From Gnetum montanum (taxonomy: Eukaryota > Streptophyta > Gnetopsida > Gnetales > Gnetaceae), in contig MNCI01018957.1 of assembly GCA_015680685.1 (NCBI GenBank), positions 249,924 to 313,923 on the forward strand: a stretch of DNA of 64,000 nt. The letters are read 5' to 3'. Positions 34,864-47,575 of the stretch are shown one piece after another. The notes beneath the pieces are model-generated. The model ran no database searches and was not told the origin of the DNA. It saw only the letters and a program-made list of their open reading frames with translations. How positions within the stretch are numbered: position 1 is the first letter of the stretch; each line of letters opens with the position of its first letter. A program made the translations under genes and the position numbers.

Positions 34864-36193
34864 TGTTGAACTTAGAGTTGACTTGGGGGGTGCGACGGGG
34901 GGAGGGGAGGAGAGCAAGGGTGGAGAGAGAGAGAGATGAATAAGTTCCCCAATTAAAAATTCTTTGAAACAAAACACATACCAAATTTAACATGGTTCCC
35001 CAACTTAGGTAGTCCACACTTGGAGGGTAGTTCACTAGCACACCTCCAGACTTTGTTGCTCTCAAAATGTGGTTTGAAGGATACCATACCCTATACAAGC
35101 TCTAAGCTTTGCTCCAGAGTAATTCCACACCACGAATCCACTCAATCCCGCAAGGTCCCGACAAGTTAGAATGTGGTTTCTAGGATTCCACAACCTTTAC
35201 AACTTGAGCTCCACTTCAAAGTATTGTGGCGCTACACCAACACTCAATCTCATTGGATCACAACAAGCTCAACAATGATGCCTTCCTACAAGAAGTACAT
35301 TCACCTTGTAGGGCAACAAAGAAGAACAACAATTACAATGAAAGAATGCAACTAAGTTTACTGATCCTTGTACTTTGAGGAACAACTTACTTTAACCAAT
35401 TACAATAGAACAAATGATAGTACGATGAGGAACAATAACAAGAGAATGATGTACAATGATTGCTTGAAAATGACACTTGATAGTACACAATGGTTGCACA
35501 TTTCCCAATGGAATGAGATCTTCTTATGGTCAATATGTTTCTAAAATCATCTCAAAATTCATGCAATGACTATTTACCGGTCACTAGAGATGTCTTCTTT
35601 GAGATTGAGACATATTTTTGCATTAGTCATTCATTCAAGAGAGACATCTTCATCATAAGCAAGACATCTTCATAAAGATGTCTTTTTCATGAGGAAGACA
35701 TTTACTATTTCTCAAATATGTCTTCTTCTGATTAGCCTTCAATTTGGTCAAGATGTCTTCATCATTAAGGAGACATCTTGCTTAATAGTAGACATCTGGT
35801 ATTTTTGTAAGACATCTTCATTGATTTTCCTTCACTTCGTCCAAGGTGTCTGCTGTTTCTTGGAGATGTCTTCTCTACATACAAGGCTTTAATACTAAGA
35901 CTTTTGATCTTCGAAGCATATCCTTTGAGGCTTGAAGTCTTCATTTCTCATCGATGCTCTTTGAACTTCTTTGTGCTTCATTGAGACCTTGTAGATGTCC
36001 TTCTTCTTTGAACTCTTGAACTTGCTCTTCCAATGTCCAATAGGTCTTTTGCTATTCCCAGCTTTGACATGTTATTTCTTGAGCTCTCTTTTAGTCTTTT
36101 TTCATCATGGACTTAGCCTACAAACACAATAGAAATAAATACACCCTTCATCCTCCATTTTGCTTAACGTTTTGACATGTCAAAAGGTTAACA
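34864..36193 (-). repeat. Copia-like LTR (3' LTR, reverse orientation)
   Basis: It begins TGTTGAACTT and ends GGTTAACA. It is followed by the reverse complement of a purine tract (AAAAAGGGAAAGATT), the usual PPT/LTR junction of plant Copia elements. It includes a G-rich run (about 34888-34920) and a cluster of AAGATGTCTT / AAGACATCTT inverted motifs (35580-35880). A diverged direct copy of its right-hand 420 bp lies at 46741-47162. The family call rests on the junction and termini, not on coding sequence. Confidence 0.55.
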
Positions 36194-37434
36194 ATCTTTC
36201 CCTTTTTGATAATGTACAAAACTTTAAAAAATAGGTTACTCTAATCACAATGTACATAATCACAATATACATTTATTAAACACTTCTCCTCCTTTTTGGA
36301 CATAAACAAAAAGGCAATGAAGGAGGTATATTGAAAAGAAGGAAAAGGGGTTATAAAAGATATAACATTTTAAAAATAGAACCATGCTCATATAAAGCAC
36401 CACTTTTAAAAGGACCTTATGAAAATGAATTTATTCAAGCATTTATAATATAAATGTACATAACAAATAGACATTTTGCAAGAGAACCAATTGAAAAGTA
36501 CACATCTAATTCATTTCATAGGGTTGATAAAGTTGTTTTTATTAAGGATAGCCCTTCATTAGATGACACCTAGATGCATAGCTGATTTAGGATTTCCAAT
36601 GGATATCTTAGAGTAAGAAACCTATCTTTGAACCAAGGAGCCATATGAGAAATCAATTAATTAGATAACCACTCCAGATGAAACTATGCAGATTACAATA
36701 TGGAGGTTTACCGCAAGGTTTTTAGTAAGGATGCTTTTTTCATAAGACTATACAAGTTTACAAAAAGCAAACATATCCATATAATTATAAAGGTAATTAT
36801 ATTGTGCACAAACATTCACAAACTCGAACAATATGTTAATACCAAATAACTCCACTTGCAAGTGCTTATTGATGGAAATGACACTTCATATAGGCACAAA
36901 GTTAAACAAGAGAGTCTTTCTTAATACTCCAAAGTAAATAACATTTAACATCTTTATGATAAGTAAGTAGCAAGTAAAAACATGGATATTAAGCAACACA
37001 TTTTATCATGATAAATGTATTAAAAGAGAAACCACAAAAAAATACCTACATATATATATAACTCATGTCTTACCAAAACAAATTTGGAACACCATTTCTA
37101 GTGCCAATGAGAGTACTTAAGATTCTTAAAGAGAAGTGCCTTTCCACATATATTTTCAATAGGAATCATAGGTACAAATGACAAGGCTTTCATTTTTTGA
37201 TGAGAGAGAGTTGAAATGAAGTTTTGCTAATTGAGTGCCTTTCTATAAAAGACTCAAAGGACTCCCCATACACTAGTGACCTGTTGGATGCTAATCAATG
37301 ATTTGATACAGGATCCCCTTGCATATGTGCAAATTCTAAAGCTCACTTGTGGTTCAACTCAATCTTTTCTTGTCAAAGTACCACCCCTAAAAATCAATGT
37401 TAAATTAAGTGTGGAGATTAGAGTCTCCTATCAA
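36194..37434 (-). other. probable 3' internal region of the Copia-like element
   Basis: The sequence adjoins the PPT of the preceding LTR and contains a second purine-rich stretch (reverse complement of about 36285-36310). It is otherwise A/T-rich, with no recognisable RT, RNase H or integrase. The boundary with element 3 is unclear. Confidence 0.35.
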
Positions 37435-37526
37435 GTGTAACATGTATGTTTGAAGGGGCCATAATATTGTGTACCCAATATTGCGGCCACTTCGATACTG
37501 GAGCATATGAAAAACATGATTCATCA
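37435..37526 (-). repeat. truncated 3' LTR of element 3
   Basis: CAAGTGTAACATGTATGTTTGAAGGGG matches the 5' LTR near 46267. After an internal deletion, ACCCAATATTGCGG ... GGAGCATATGAAAAACATGATTCATCA matches 46674-46740. About 90 of the expected 850 bp remain. Confidence 0.75.
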
Positions 37527-39569
37527 TACACCCATGGCTGAATGAAAACTCATCCTTGAGTATAGAAGAAGAGGAACAAGTCCTTTAAAAAATATATTAG
37601 GAGGTGTGGATGATTCAACTAACATGCAAAGTGACACAGAGAAAATAGACAAATACAGAAGTGCCCAAGCATACAACATTACAAGTGTGTACAAAATTAG
37701 GTGTTCATGACAATAGGAAAGAACAACCTCAGATCCAATGGACATCCAACCCCTCTTGGCAATAGAAGAATGAGGGAGAGGTAGAAAAGATCCAACGGTC
37801 ATGAAAAATCTCCCATGAGTGATATTGTTGCATCCTCCTTAGTGAAGACAGTCCTGCTTCTAGTCCATGCTCCACATTGCAATCACAACAAAATCAAGGA
37901 TTAGTATATAAAGTGTAATATATAGCGGTTGAATATCGTGTCTTGTTAGTGATTTTATCTAGCCAAGTTATGATTATGATAGATTGGTTACTTGATAATG
38001 TTACTGGGAAGATTGACAAATGGGTTAAGTAAGAGAAGTGGTCCATACAATTCAGAAAAAGCTTAACACAAGGAATACTGGAAAGAGGGTATAAAAATTT
38101 ACAATAATAAAAAGAAGGAATTCACTAAAAATAGTTGTGAAGATGTGTACAATTAGATGGCATGGATGGGGTAAATAAAAAGAATTTGATTGTAACAATG
38201 TCTAAGTGTAAAGAACTTAACTTAACCAAACCAAAAGATATGCAAGTGGGTCCTCCCAAAAGCAGGCATAGGCCTTTTATGCCCTTGCATAACTTCAAAC
38301 CAAGGAGTCTGTGGGCACCATGGATGATTAATGGTTACGGAAAGTTAAGTACAAAAACCCAGAAGTAACTAACTGAGAAACCCGACACATCAAACTAGAA
38401 CATTGAATCAAAACATGAAACTGAGAGTGAGGTGAGGCATGGAAAGCATAGATGGATGAGAGAGAGAATGGAATGGAGTTCCTAATTATGGTCACATGAA
38501 GTCTCTTGTGGAGTTTGTGCTTAAATGACTTGGTAGGATCCATCCTTAGTCCAAACCAAAACCAACCACTTTTAGTGACTTCACATCGACACTCTAAGGC
38601 TAGTCCATCCCCTGAGACACAAGAATGCTTCCACGAAACAACCATTGTTCTAAATTAGAGAGAAAGTAGGAAGTAAGAAAGGGCCTTAGTTAGAGGAGAC
38701 AAGGCAATTCCCATAACCAATGCTTGTCGTCCTTTTATTTGGTCTAAGGGGTGTGCTTTGAATTTCCCCATATATATATATTGAATGGGAACCATACTAT
38801 GCAAAGACCCATGCATTTTTGAATTTATTTTGTCCAAGGGATGTGCTTTGAATTCTCATCTCTCTCTTTTTTTCTTTTTTTGATGAGGACCACACCATGT
38901 AAGGACTTATTTGACTTCCTGTTGTGGAATGACATAGAATGGTAAGAAGCTCACGAGAACACTCCCACACATAGGAAAATAGAAAAGCATGAAGAATATT
39001 ACATTCCTTTAAAGCCACACCCTGTCCAAACCTTTGATTCCTTTCTAATTCTGGAAACTACACAAGTCACCAATTTATTAAGGTTGCATTAATGAAAAAG
39101 GGACTGCATGTTTCCAAAACAAGGAAAACCATAGAGTATGTGGATGGGTGGATGATGTGGACTCACTACCTGTTACATGAAAGAAACCATGTCCGAGTCA
39201 TTAGTAACAACATTCAAAGTTAGAAACCAGACATCAACAATCAAATTACAAATGAAACATGCCACCATCAAGTAGCACATTACCATTGTACTTGATACCT
39301 TATTAGCAAAAAGAATAGAGAATCACACCAACACAAGAGAATATAAAAGAAAGTAAAAGAGTTTTCAAGAATTATTAAATATACTAATGATGGTGTAAAA
39401 CAAAAACTTAGAAAAGATCAATAACTTGAAAAAAAAGATATAAAACAAAGAATGTGAAAAAAAAGGTTGCAAAACCAAAAATATGTAAAACAAAAAAGTT
39501 AAAAGATTGAGGAGCCATGTAAAGTGTTAGTATGGGTGGCCATCTCCCCCACAACTAAGTTGGAAGGGG

Positions 39570-42500
39570 GAGATCTGAAAGATTTAGCATGGTTGTCCAT
39601 TTGGCAAGGTGTTTGTTGAGTTGGTTGGCTTTGGCTCATGGAAAGGTTTCACTTGTTGGATGTTGACTAATTGTTTTTGTCTGGGCTATCAAGTTTATAG
39701 ATAATCATCGTCACAAATGTAAAAGTCTCATCAATAATGTAAGGCCCTTCCCACAATGTTTGAAATTTGGTTCATTGGAATACGTGTGCAGGATTCCAGT
39801 AGAGAACCTTGTCTCCTAGTTGAAACTTAACTTTTCTTATTTTGAGGTCGTGGTGTTTCTTGTTGAATGCCTTATGCATTTCATTGGATGATAGAGCCAT
39901 TAACCAATTTTCATCTAGCAAGTTGAGGTTCATTAATTGTTCTTTATGTGCTAGACTTAGATTCAAGTCAAGGTCAATGGCTGTAAAGAGTGTACGGAGC
40001 TTAAATTGGATGGTTAGTATTGGTAGTTTTCCATACATGAGCTCATAGGGAGAATAACCTATGGGAAGCTTCCATGTGGAGTGATAGGCTCAAAGGGCAT
40101 TGTTTAATTTTGTGCTCTAGTTCCTTTAGTATTTGCTAATGGTGCACATTAGAATTTTTATAATCTCTTGATTAGTAATCGTAGCTTGACCATTGGCTTA
40201 AGGGTGATAAGGTGTTGTGAGTTTGTGCTCAACCCTTAAGTGTTGCATAAGTTTTCAGAAATTGGCACCTGTAAAATGTGTTTCATTATCAAAAATTAAT
40301 GCACGAGGCATACCAAACTTGTTTATGATATTTTTTTATACAAACTGAGTAGCATTAGTCGATGTACAGTTGGTGACGGCTGCTGCTTCTACCCACATAG
40401 TGCAATAGTTAATTGTGACTGTGATATATGCCTTTCCATTTGACAAAGGTCTAATGGGACCCATAAAGTTAATGCCCCAAATATCAAATGGCTTAAGAGG
40501 CTAAATCCATATCTGTGGCCCCTCCATTTGAGCTATTATTCCATCATCCCTCTGACAATGATCACAAGCACGGACGAATTGGTGTGCATCCTTGAATATT
40601 ATTGGCCAATAATATCCCACCATGAGGATTTTTGTGGTTGTGCATCTCCTAACATAATGGCCCCCACAAGGGCTTTCATGAGCATCTTAGAGAATGTGTA
40701 GTTGATCTGTGTCAGAGACACACTAGCATATTAGGCCATCGAGATAGACTTTGTAAAGGTTCCCATTAATTTCCACAAAATGCTTGACTTGGTGAAGAAA
40801 CTATTGTTTCTTTCTAGTGTCCAGCCCTTGTGGTAGTTCTTGCTTAAGCAAATAAGTGAGGATGGTGTCATACCATTTTGGTTCATTGGGCATTTGTGCA
40901 TTAATAGCTCCTACAAGGAGAGATTTGTCAAGGAACTGATTAGATAAGGAGCTCTCTTTCTCCTTGTTGTCCCATCTGAGTTGTGATAAGTGATCAACAA
41001 CCATATTTTCCACACCTTTTCAATCTACCATTGTGAGATCGAACTCTTATAAAATCACAAGCCATCATATGAGATGGGGGCTCACCATTGGTTTATTCAT
41101 CAAAAATCGAATGGTGCTATGATCTGTATGCACGAACACTTTATAACCTAGCACATAGTGCCTGAACTTCTCTAATGCGAACACCACTACCATCAATTCC
41201 TTTTCCATGGTAGTATAGTTTAGCTATGCACCTACAATACTTTGTCTTGCATAGTGAATGTAATATGGATGTTTTTGATCATCCATTTGTATAAGCACCA
41301 CTCCCAAAGCATAATTTGATGCATTAGTCATCACATGAAATGGTCTAAACCAATCAGGTGCTTATAGAATTGGGGTTTCAACAAGCTTCTGCTTCAATTG
41401 TTGAAATGTTGTCTCACATGTAGGGGTCTAGATAAATGATGCATCCTTCTTTGTTAATTCCACCAATGACTTAGTGATTTTGGAGAAATTTTCAATAAAA
41501 CACCAATAGTAGCCTATATGACCAAGGAATGATCACCCTTCTTTAATTGTTTTAGGTTGATGGGATATTCCTTGGATGACCCTTATTTTTTCAGGGTCCA
41601 CCTCAATTCCTATGTTTGAGATATGGTGCCCCAAGACTATGCCTTCCTAGACCATAAGATGGCTCTTTTGCCAATTGAGCTAGAGATTTGTTTCAACACA
41701 TCTCTTCAATACCTACTCAAGATGGTCTAGGGCTTGCTTGAACATAGCTCTGTAGGTAGAAAAGTCATCTATAAATACTTCTATCCCACTATCGATTTGT
41801 TATTAGAAAATGCTAAGAACTAATCATTGAAATATGGCTATGGCATTACATAGACCGAATGGCATCTAACGGTAAGCAAAAGTCCCCTAAGGACTTGTGA
41901 AAGTCATCTTCCCCTAGTCCTCTGGTGCAATCTGAATTTGGTTATAGCCACTATAACCATCTAAAACGTTGTAATAGTTATGCCTAGAAATGGTATCTAG
42001 CACTTGGTTGACAAAAGGCAATGGAAAATGATCTTTGAAAATTACGATATTGAGTGGCTGGAAGTTGATGCACACTTGCCATTTGCCTTCTTTCTTGGGC
42101 ACGATCATGAGTGGACTGACCCACTCATTGTTTGCAATAGGGTAGATGAATCCTACCTTGAGGAGTTGTTCAATCTCCTCTTTGATAATCTGTTTTAATT
42201 TGGGATTCAAACATCACTACAACTATTGTTTCGGCTTAACAGCAAGGTTAGTGTATATCTAGTGCTAGCGTATTCTTGGATCTATACCAGTGAGCCCGAA
42301 ATATGACTAGGCAAAGGCTGCTGACCATTTTTCCACAACCTTCATCAACATTTTCTTTTGTTCTATAGCAAGCTTAGCATTAATAGTGACTAGCCTTTTA
42401 TTTTTCAAAAGAACATACTTCATTCCAGCTGGTAGTATCTTTAGTTCAAGGGGTTCTTGTTTAAAATTGTCAAGAATCTCTAACTCTTCTCAATTAACAT

Positions 42501-43500
42501 TGTCATTTACTCCTTTAGAGAGCTGGTGATGAACTTGCTCGAGTTCATCCATACTTGCAACATATTCATACATTAGGCCCTTAGTAGGTTCCATGCATAA
42601 TGTACTATTGCTAAAATTAGTTGTTAGCCACTAGGTGCCTTCTTGTTTTGTGGCTTCCACATATAGACATCTTTGGATTTCAGCTTCTGATGCACACTGC
42701 TTACATGCAAAGATAGATGTTCACTTCACTAATCATAACTTCTACACATAATGGCATCTTGAATCGCTGTATGTGATACATGGAACCTTGTTCTTCTCAA
42801 TCTTTCCAAATTCATTTTCTTTAGATATCTCCAAGGAAAGATCTCTAATGCCCATTTTGGCACCAATGCTTAACCACGCCCTTCCCATAATAATTGGGAA
42901 GTCCCCGTTGCAGTCCTCCACCTTGGTTACTAGGAAGTTGGTGGGATATGACCATCCACAAATGGTGGTTACAATGTTCTCTACTAGCCCTAATGGAATA
43001 GTGATGGACTGGTTTGTCAATTTTAGCTAGATGTTACTCTTCTTTAAATGAGGACGGTGTCACATTGTGTACATCTAGATTAACATTGGAACTAGAGTCA
43101 AGAAGAGCTTTACAAGGCTCATTCCTAGCAATTTGCAAATATACTAGGGGACTCCCGAGATCAACTAACTTCCTAGGTAGGTTACTAGCTTGAATCCAAT
43201 TAGATACGACATGGGTCAACATTATAGTATGGATTTGAGAGGGATTTTGGTTTGAAGGAGACTCAGATAAAGGTAAGATAGAGGAAGGTGGAGAAGTAGG
43301 GTTACCAACCACTGATGTGTCTGAGGGATTTTGTGGACTACAAGTTTGGAAGAAGGATCTTTTATTTGATCATGGTTTTGACCCACCTGGTTGGTTAATT
43401 GGTTGCAAATTAACCATACTCATAGCATTTCTTTGCTATGGTTGGGCAAGAAATTCACCCTGCATGGATGGAGTAGGTGGTAGCTATGTAGGAGACGAAG
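39570..43500 (-). pseudogene. pol of element 3: protease, RT, RNase H, integrase (degenerate)
   Basis: The protease has CKALLDSSSNVNL (about 43120-43080) and FPIIMGRAWLS (about 42910-42875). RT has IIKEEIEQLLKVGFIYPIAN and KKEGKWQVCINFQPLN (42190-42040), with the active site as VFIDDFSTY (about 41790-41760), where both Asp are retained. RNase H lies at about 41350-41000. Integrase (40990-39620) keeps its zinc site (HESPCGGHYVRR ... CDHCQ, about 40680-40555), but the first catalytic Asp is Asn (WGINFMGP, about 40465), the second is kept (FDNETHF, about 40290) and the Glu is Thr (NGQATITN). The C-terminus (40038-39772) is the longest clean stretch. Confidence 0.85.
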
Positions 43501-43799
43501 GAGTATGTGTAGGGATAGGAGGAGCATGAGGATAGGAGGTGGCATCCCTCCTTGGATAGGGTGGTTGGTACACTTCAGGAGGGTAGTGGTGAGGTTGGTA
43601 AGCGACAACATGACTAGAGGAGTCCCATGGAGATAAAGGTTGCTAAACATAGTAACCATAGGGATCTGGTTGTCGGTAAGGGTACTGCTATCTTGGAGGT
43701 GCCAACGCCTATGATTATGGTTGCTGCCACTGCTAGTACAATTTGTAGGGTTGTGGTGGAGTTCCACTTAGATAGTACTATTGTGGTTGGTGGAACTGT

Positions 43800-45713
43800 C
43801 TAGAATTGCCTTGTGGATAAGGCAATCTTTTGGGTGTTTTCCTTTGTGCAAGTCATGGATGTAAGGCATACACCCCAGATTCTTGCAAGTGTGACACAAT
43901 TGGGCAACATCCCTTAGGATGTTCATACTACTAGACATTACAGCTACTATCATCATCTGAGTCACTATTTGCAACCATCTTTATCATATCCATTTTACCC
44001 TTACCCTTAGATTTAGCACATTTAGCTTCCTTATGTCTCCGATGCTCACGCTCATCACTTTACTCCTTGGACTCTTTAGCAATTTTTAAGATAGCGTGAA
44101 ACTTGTTGTCCATAGAGTCTCATAATTGATCAACCTTAGCTGTGATTTTAGTTTGCAACTCCTGGAGTGACAAGGTTTTCTAGTTAACCACCTTATCTTT
44201 GGTTAACTCATCCTCACTATCACAAAATTGAACCCCCCTTTTATAGATAGAAGGGTCCTTGTTATATTCCTCTGCACTTTCTCACTTTCTCAATTATCCC
44301 TCCTCTTTGACTACCTACTTAATTAACTTTTGGATCTGATGGACGCTTAACTCTGTCAATCTCCCTTAGGCATAGATGTTAAGGGTTTTCCTTATTTCAA
44401 ACCACGACCCATCTATGATATGACAAAGTTGATCAAGCTGAGAGTATCCATGGTCGGGACACCTATGCAATAGAGAGTAGTATTAGCCAATAGCAGCATT
44501 CAAGGGCTCATGGTTTCCTTGCTTCCACCCTTGGATCTGCTTCCTTATATTGGACACTCAAGAGTACATTTGATATTTGTCATTGAACAATTCCAACATT
44601 GTAGTCCACTGCCTAATTGATTTTGGCTCCAAGGATCGGTACCAATTTTCTGTTTCCTTAATGAGTATCCTTGGAAATAATTTCAACTTTTGCTAGTCAT
44701 TTTCAGTATTTTGCAAGGTACATGCATCCTGAGAGGCTTGGAGATGATTTTGCGGATCGGCATTGTAACCTCCCTCAAATCGAGGGATGTTGTTCATGTC
44801 TAGCCTCTTTATTTTGCTATCTTTTACATGCCTTGTTAGAATCCTCATGGCCTTTGCAATGTTTAACATGCTTTGAGTTGCAAGTAGAGGTTCATTAAGG
44901 CCATGGTGGTGGTGCCTATGATGTTCTTTACTAACCCTTCTTTCATGGTAGTGGGTCTCTCTGGATTGCCCATGCCTTCAGTCATGACTATCTCAACAGT
45001 CCCTTCTATTATTCTAGTCCCGTCGGTCACCTCCATTATGGTCATGCCCTCTATGGCCGTGATCTAAGCCAGATGAAGATGAAGAAGATGATGATGAAGG
45101 GGAAGAGGAAGAAGAACTTGCTCCATGCTGATGCCTATCACCCTTTCTTTAATGATCATGACCACGATCATGATTGTGACCTTCCATTTCTCCCTTATCT
45201 TGACTTGCCCCTCCAGGTCCATTTTTGTCATTGGATCCATTCTAACTAGAACTTGGATTATGAATTATGGATTGCACATTTTGGTTGAGGGCCTCCTAAA
45301 CGAAGTCAAAGAGAGGAGAATCACCAAAGAAGTGGTCACCTCCATCTAATGGACCAAGTGGAGGTGGAAAGGTGTTTGATCACTTGCCCTTCACAAGCTC
45401 ATGTTGGTGCTTGAGCTGACAATCCCTTAACCTTTGTGCTTTAGTGGGATGATAATCCCTTGAAATGGGATCTTGCATCTTGTACTCTCTGTGAAGACGT
45501 TGAAGTCCTTGTTGTGCGAGCATTAGCTGGAACTGATCGATTAGGTGGCAACACAATGTTGCCTTTCATGTTGTGCCACCTTAGCATTTCATCTTGATGT
45601 AAGATAAAGGTAAAATCTGGTACATACTCATTGGGATGAGCATATACCACCTAATATTGCTGAGGCACTTGGTTTGTTCTGGGTAGAGATAGGCTCCAAT
45701 GAGAAGAAAACAT
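43800..45713 (-). pseudogene. gag of element 3
   Basis: ATG at 45713 (MFSSHWSLSLPRTNQ). The N-terminal domain has EYVPDFTFILHQDEMLRW and MKGNIVLPPNRS (about 45630-45540). A long Ser/His/Asp/Gly/Arg linker with a run of Ser follows (about 45250-44900), then TQSMLNIAKAMRILTRHVKD (about 44880-44820), the capsid-like IPRFEGGYNADPQNHLQAS (about 44790-44733) and a Lys/Glu-rich helix ending near 44060. The Gln/Tyr/Pro-rich tail runs into protease. Multiple stops are present. Confidence 0.8.
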
Positions 45714-45869
45714 TTTATGTTAATGAATTTATATGCAGTGTGTAGTTAAGCTTCAATTTAATTGTAATAATAATTTTTATTTTTCTTTTTTTAGAAGATT
45801 TGACTCTTAAGGTTCAAATAATGAGGTTACTAAGTCTCACTCGGTTTAGATAGTGCACGTAGAACTAAA

Positions 45870-45887
45870 GTCCCTGACAATGGTGTC
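45870..45887 (-). promoter_or_regulatory. primer-binding site of element 3 (tRNA-Asp-like)
   Basis: On the minus strand TGACACCATTGTCAGGGA follows the LTR end ACTCATCA plus one T. It is the best preserved of the three PBS copies over its 3' half. Confidence 0.7.
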
Positions 45888-45888
45888 A

Positions 45889-46740
45889 ATGATGAGTAGT
45901 GAGGTACCCCTACGTCCAACCATATGAATCATAGGTGTTCATGTGCAATCCGGTTGAATTTTGTAGACTTTAATTATAAAGTACACTAGAGCTAGATAGT
46001 GAGTTCATGTTATCCATTCGTTGTCTTCCCAATCTCACTTGTGAAATGCAAATGTATGATTAAGTGTGACTGAGGCATAAGATTTTTATTATTTTGTGTT
46101 TTATCAATTGATCACCTAAAATAAGAATAAAAGTCAGAGTAATTAAGTGCTAAGTAAACTATGGTCTAATCTAGCCTAACATAAGTAACTATTCCCACTT
46201 CTTAGACACATCCTGGACTTTGTGTAAACACTGCTGGGTTGTCAAATGCTAACTGTTTTTAAGCTACCAAGTGTAACACTTATGTTCAAAGGGGTCATGC
46301 TTGTGTATTTTAATGAGTTGCATAATTAATCAAAATTAATTGCTGCATGAATAACATTAATGTAAATTGAACAAAATCACAATATATATAAATGCATAAG
46401 AAAGAAAGTCTCAAGTGCTACAAGGTGAATCAAAGAGCTCGTCTTTATTACCAACATAATGGTATGTTCAGGTATATCAATGCTTGAATAAATATCTGAT
46501 CACACTTAGAACTCCTGCTTCGGGCACTTGGAAAATATTCTAACTCTCAAATGAACAAACTGCAAGAGTTTCACTACTTGACTGCCAAAAACTACTCTCA
46601 ATCATGTGCCTAGGGGTTGTGTTTATAGACTTGAGAATAACCCTATGATATCGAATGCATGATGTATCGCATACCCAATATCATGTACCTGATATTATGG
46701 TTGCTTCGATATTGGAGCGTATGAAAAACATGATTCATCA
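45889..46740 (-). repeat. 5' LTR of element 3
   Basis: Plus-strand TGATGAGTAGTGAGGTACC ... AACATGATTCATCA, 852 bp. U3 (reverse, from 46740) carries ATATCGAAGC / GATATTGGG / CGATATCAT units, then the TATA box CTATAAACACAAC (about 46620). The signature R/U5 sequences of the family are present. Confidence 0.9.
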
Positions 46741-47162
46741 ATGTCTTTACTTGATAGTAGATGTCCGTTGTTTCTGTAAGATGTCTTCATTGATTTTCCT
46801 TCACTTTGGCCAAGATGTTTTCTATTTTTTCAAGACGTCTTCTTTGCATACAAGGCTTCAATACTAAGGCTTTTGATCTTCAAAGCATCTCCTTTGAGGC
46901 TTGAAGTCTTCATTTCTCATCCATGCTCTTTGAAATTATTTGTGCTTCATTGAGACCTTGTAGATGTCCTTCTTCTTTGAACTCTTGAACTTGCTCTTTC
47001 AATGTCCAATAACTCTTTTGCTCTTCTTAGCTTTGATGTGTTATTTCTTGAGCTCTCTTTTAGTCTTTTTCCATCATGGACTTAGCTTGCAAACACAATA
47101 GCAATAAACACATCCTTTGTCCTCCATTTTGCTTAATGTTTTGACATACCAAAAGGTCAACT
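46741..47162 (-). repeat. fragment of the Copia-like LTR abutting element 3
   Basis: It is a direct, diverged copy of about 35770-36193: GCATCTCCTTTGAGGCTTGAAGTC, GTGCTTCATTGAGACCTTGTAGATGTCC and CCTCCATTTTGCTTAA are shared. It starts exactly where the 5' LTR of element 3 ends, so element 3 probably inserted into, or recombined with, this LTR. Confidence 0.8.
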
Positions 47163-47575
47163 TTCACTACTATAATTAGATCAGATGGTGCTTGTTGCTT
47201 TTATCCACATTAGGCTCCATTTTTGTTAAGAATATTTAAACTTTGCATTATGTTTTATCTATTTAGATTTCTTGTCATTCTTGTTTATCACTATGAATGT
47301 GTGGTTATACTATCATGGTTCTTTCTCAATACCATCATCATGGTATTGTGATAAAACATTTGAGTTGTTTATATTAATTAAGGATTAATTAAGTTCTATT
47401 ATTTCCTACTTAATTTAGTGGCAATGGTTTGGTAATTAGATGCATCATTTCATGTATCTTAAACAACTTTCTCATGATGGACATCATGTATGTCTTGTGT
47501 CTTTCTTATTTTGTCTTATCTAGCTACAAGATTTCCTAGCGTATATGCTAAACTTTACGTGATATTAGAGTAAGT
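47163..47575. other. unassigned A/T-rich sequence
   Basis: It lies between the Copia-like fragment and the 3' LTR of element 4. Nothing was recognised. Confidence 0.4.

Larger units (their letters stand above)
37435..46740 (-). mobile_element. Element 3: Athila-like Ty3/gypsy retrotransposon lacking ORF3
   Basis: Read on the minus strand: 5' LTR (46740-45889), PBS (45887-45870), gag (45713 to about 43800), pol (about 43500-39570), internal purine tract (39559-39538), spacer with the conserved block (38330-38228), 3' untranslated region (about 37860-37527), PPT (CAGCCATGGGTGTA) and a truncated 3' LTR (37526 to about 37435). The roughly 2.8-kb ORF3 found in elements 1, 4 and 5 is missing: spacer sequence joins directly to the 3' untranslated region near 37860. 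The left LTR has lost most of its length, and no target duplication is evident. Confidence 0.85.

Noticed and set aside
37524-37802. 92-residue minus-strand open frame
   Set aside because: It coincides with the 3' untranslated region and PPT of element 3, homologous to non-coding sequence at 23390-23629.
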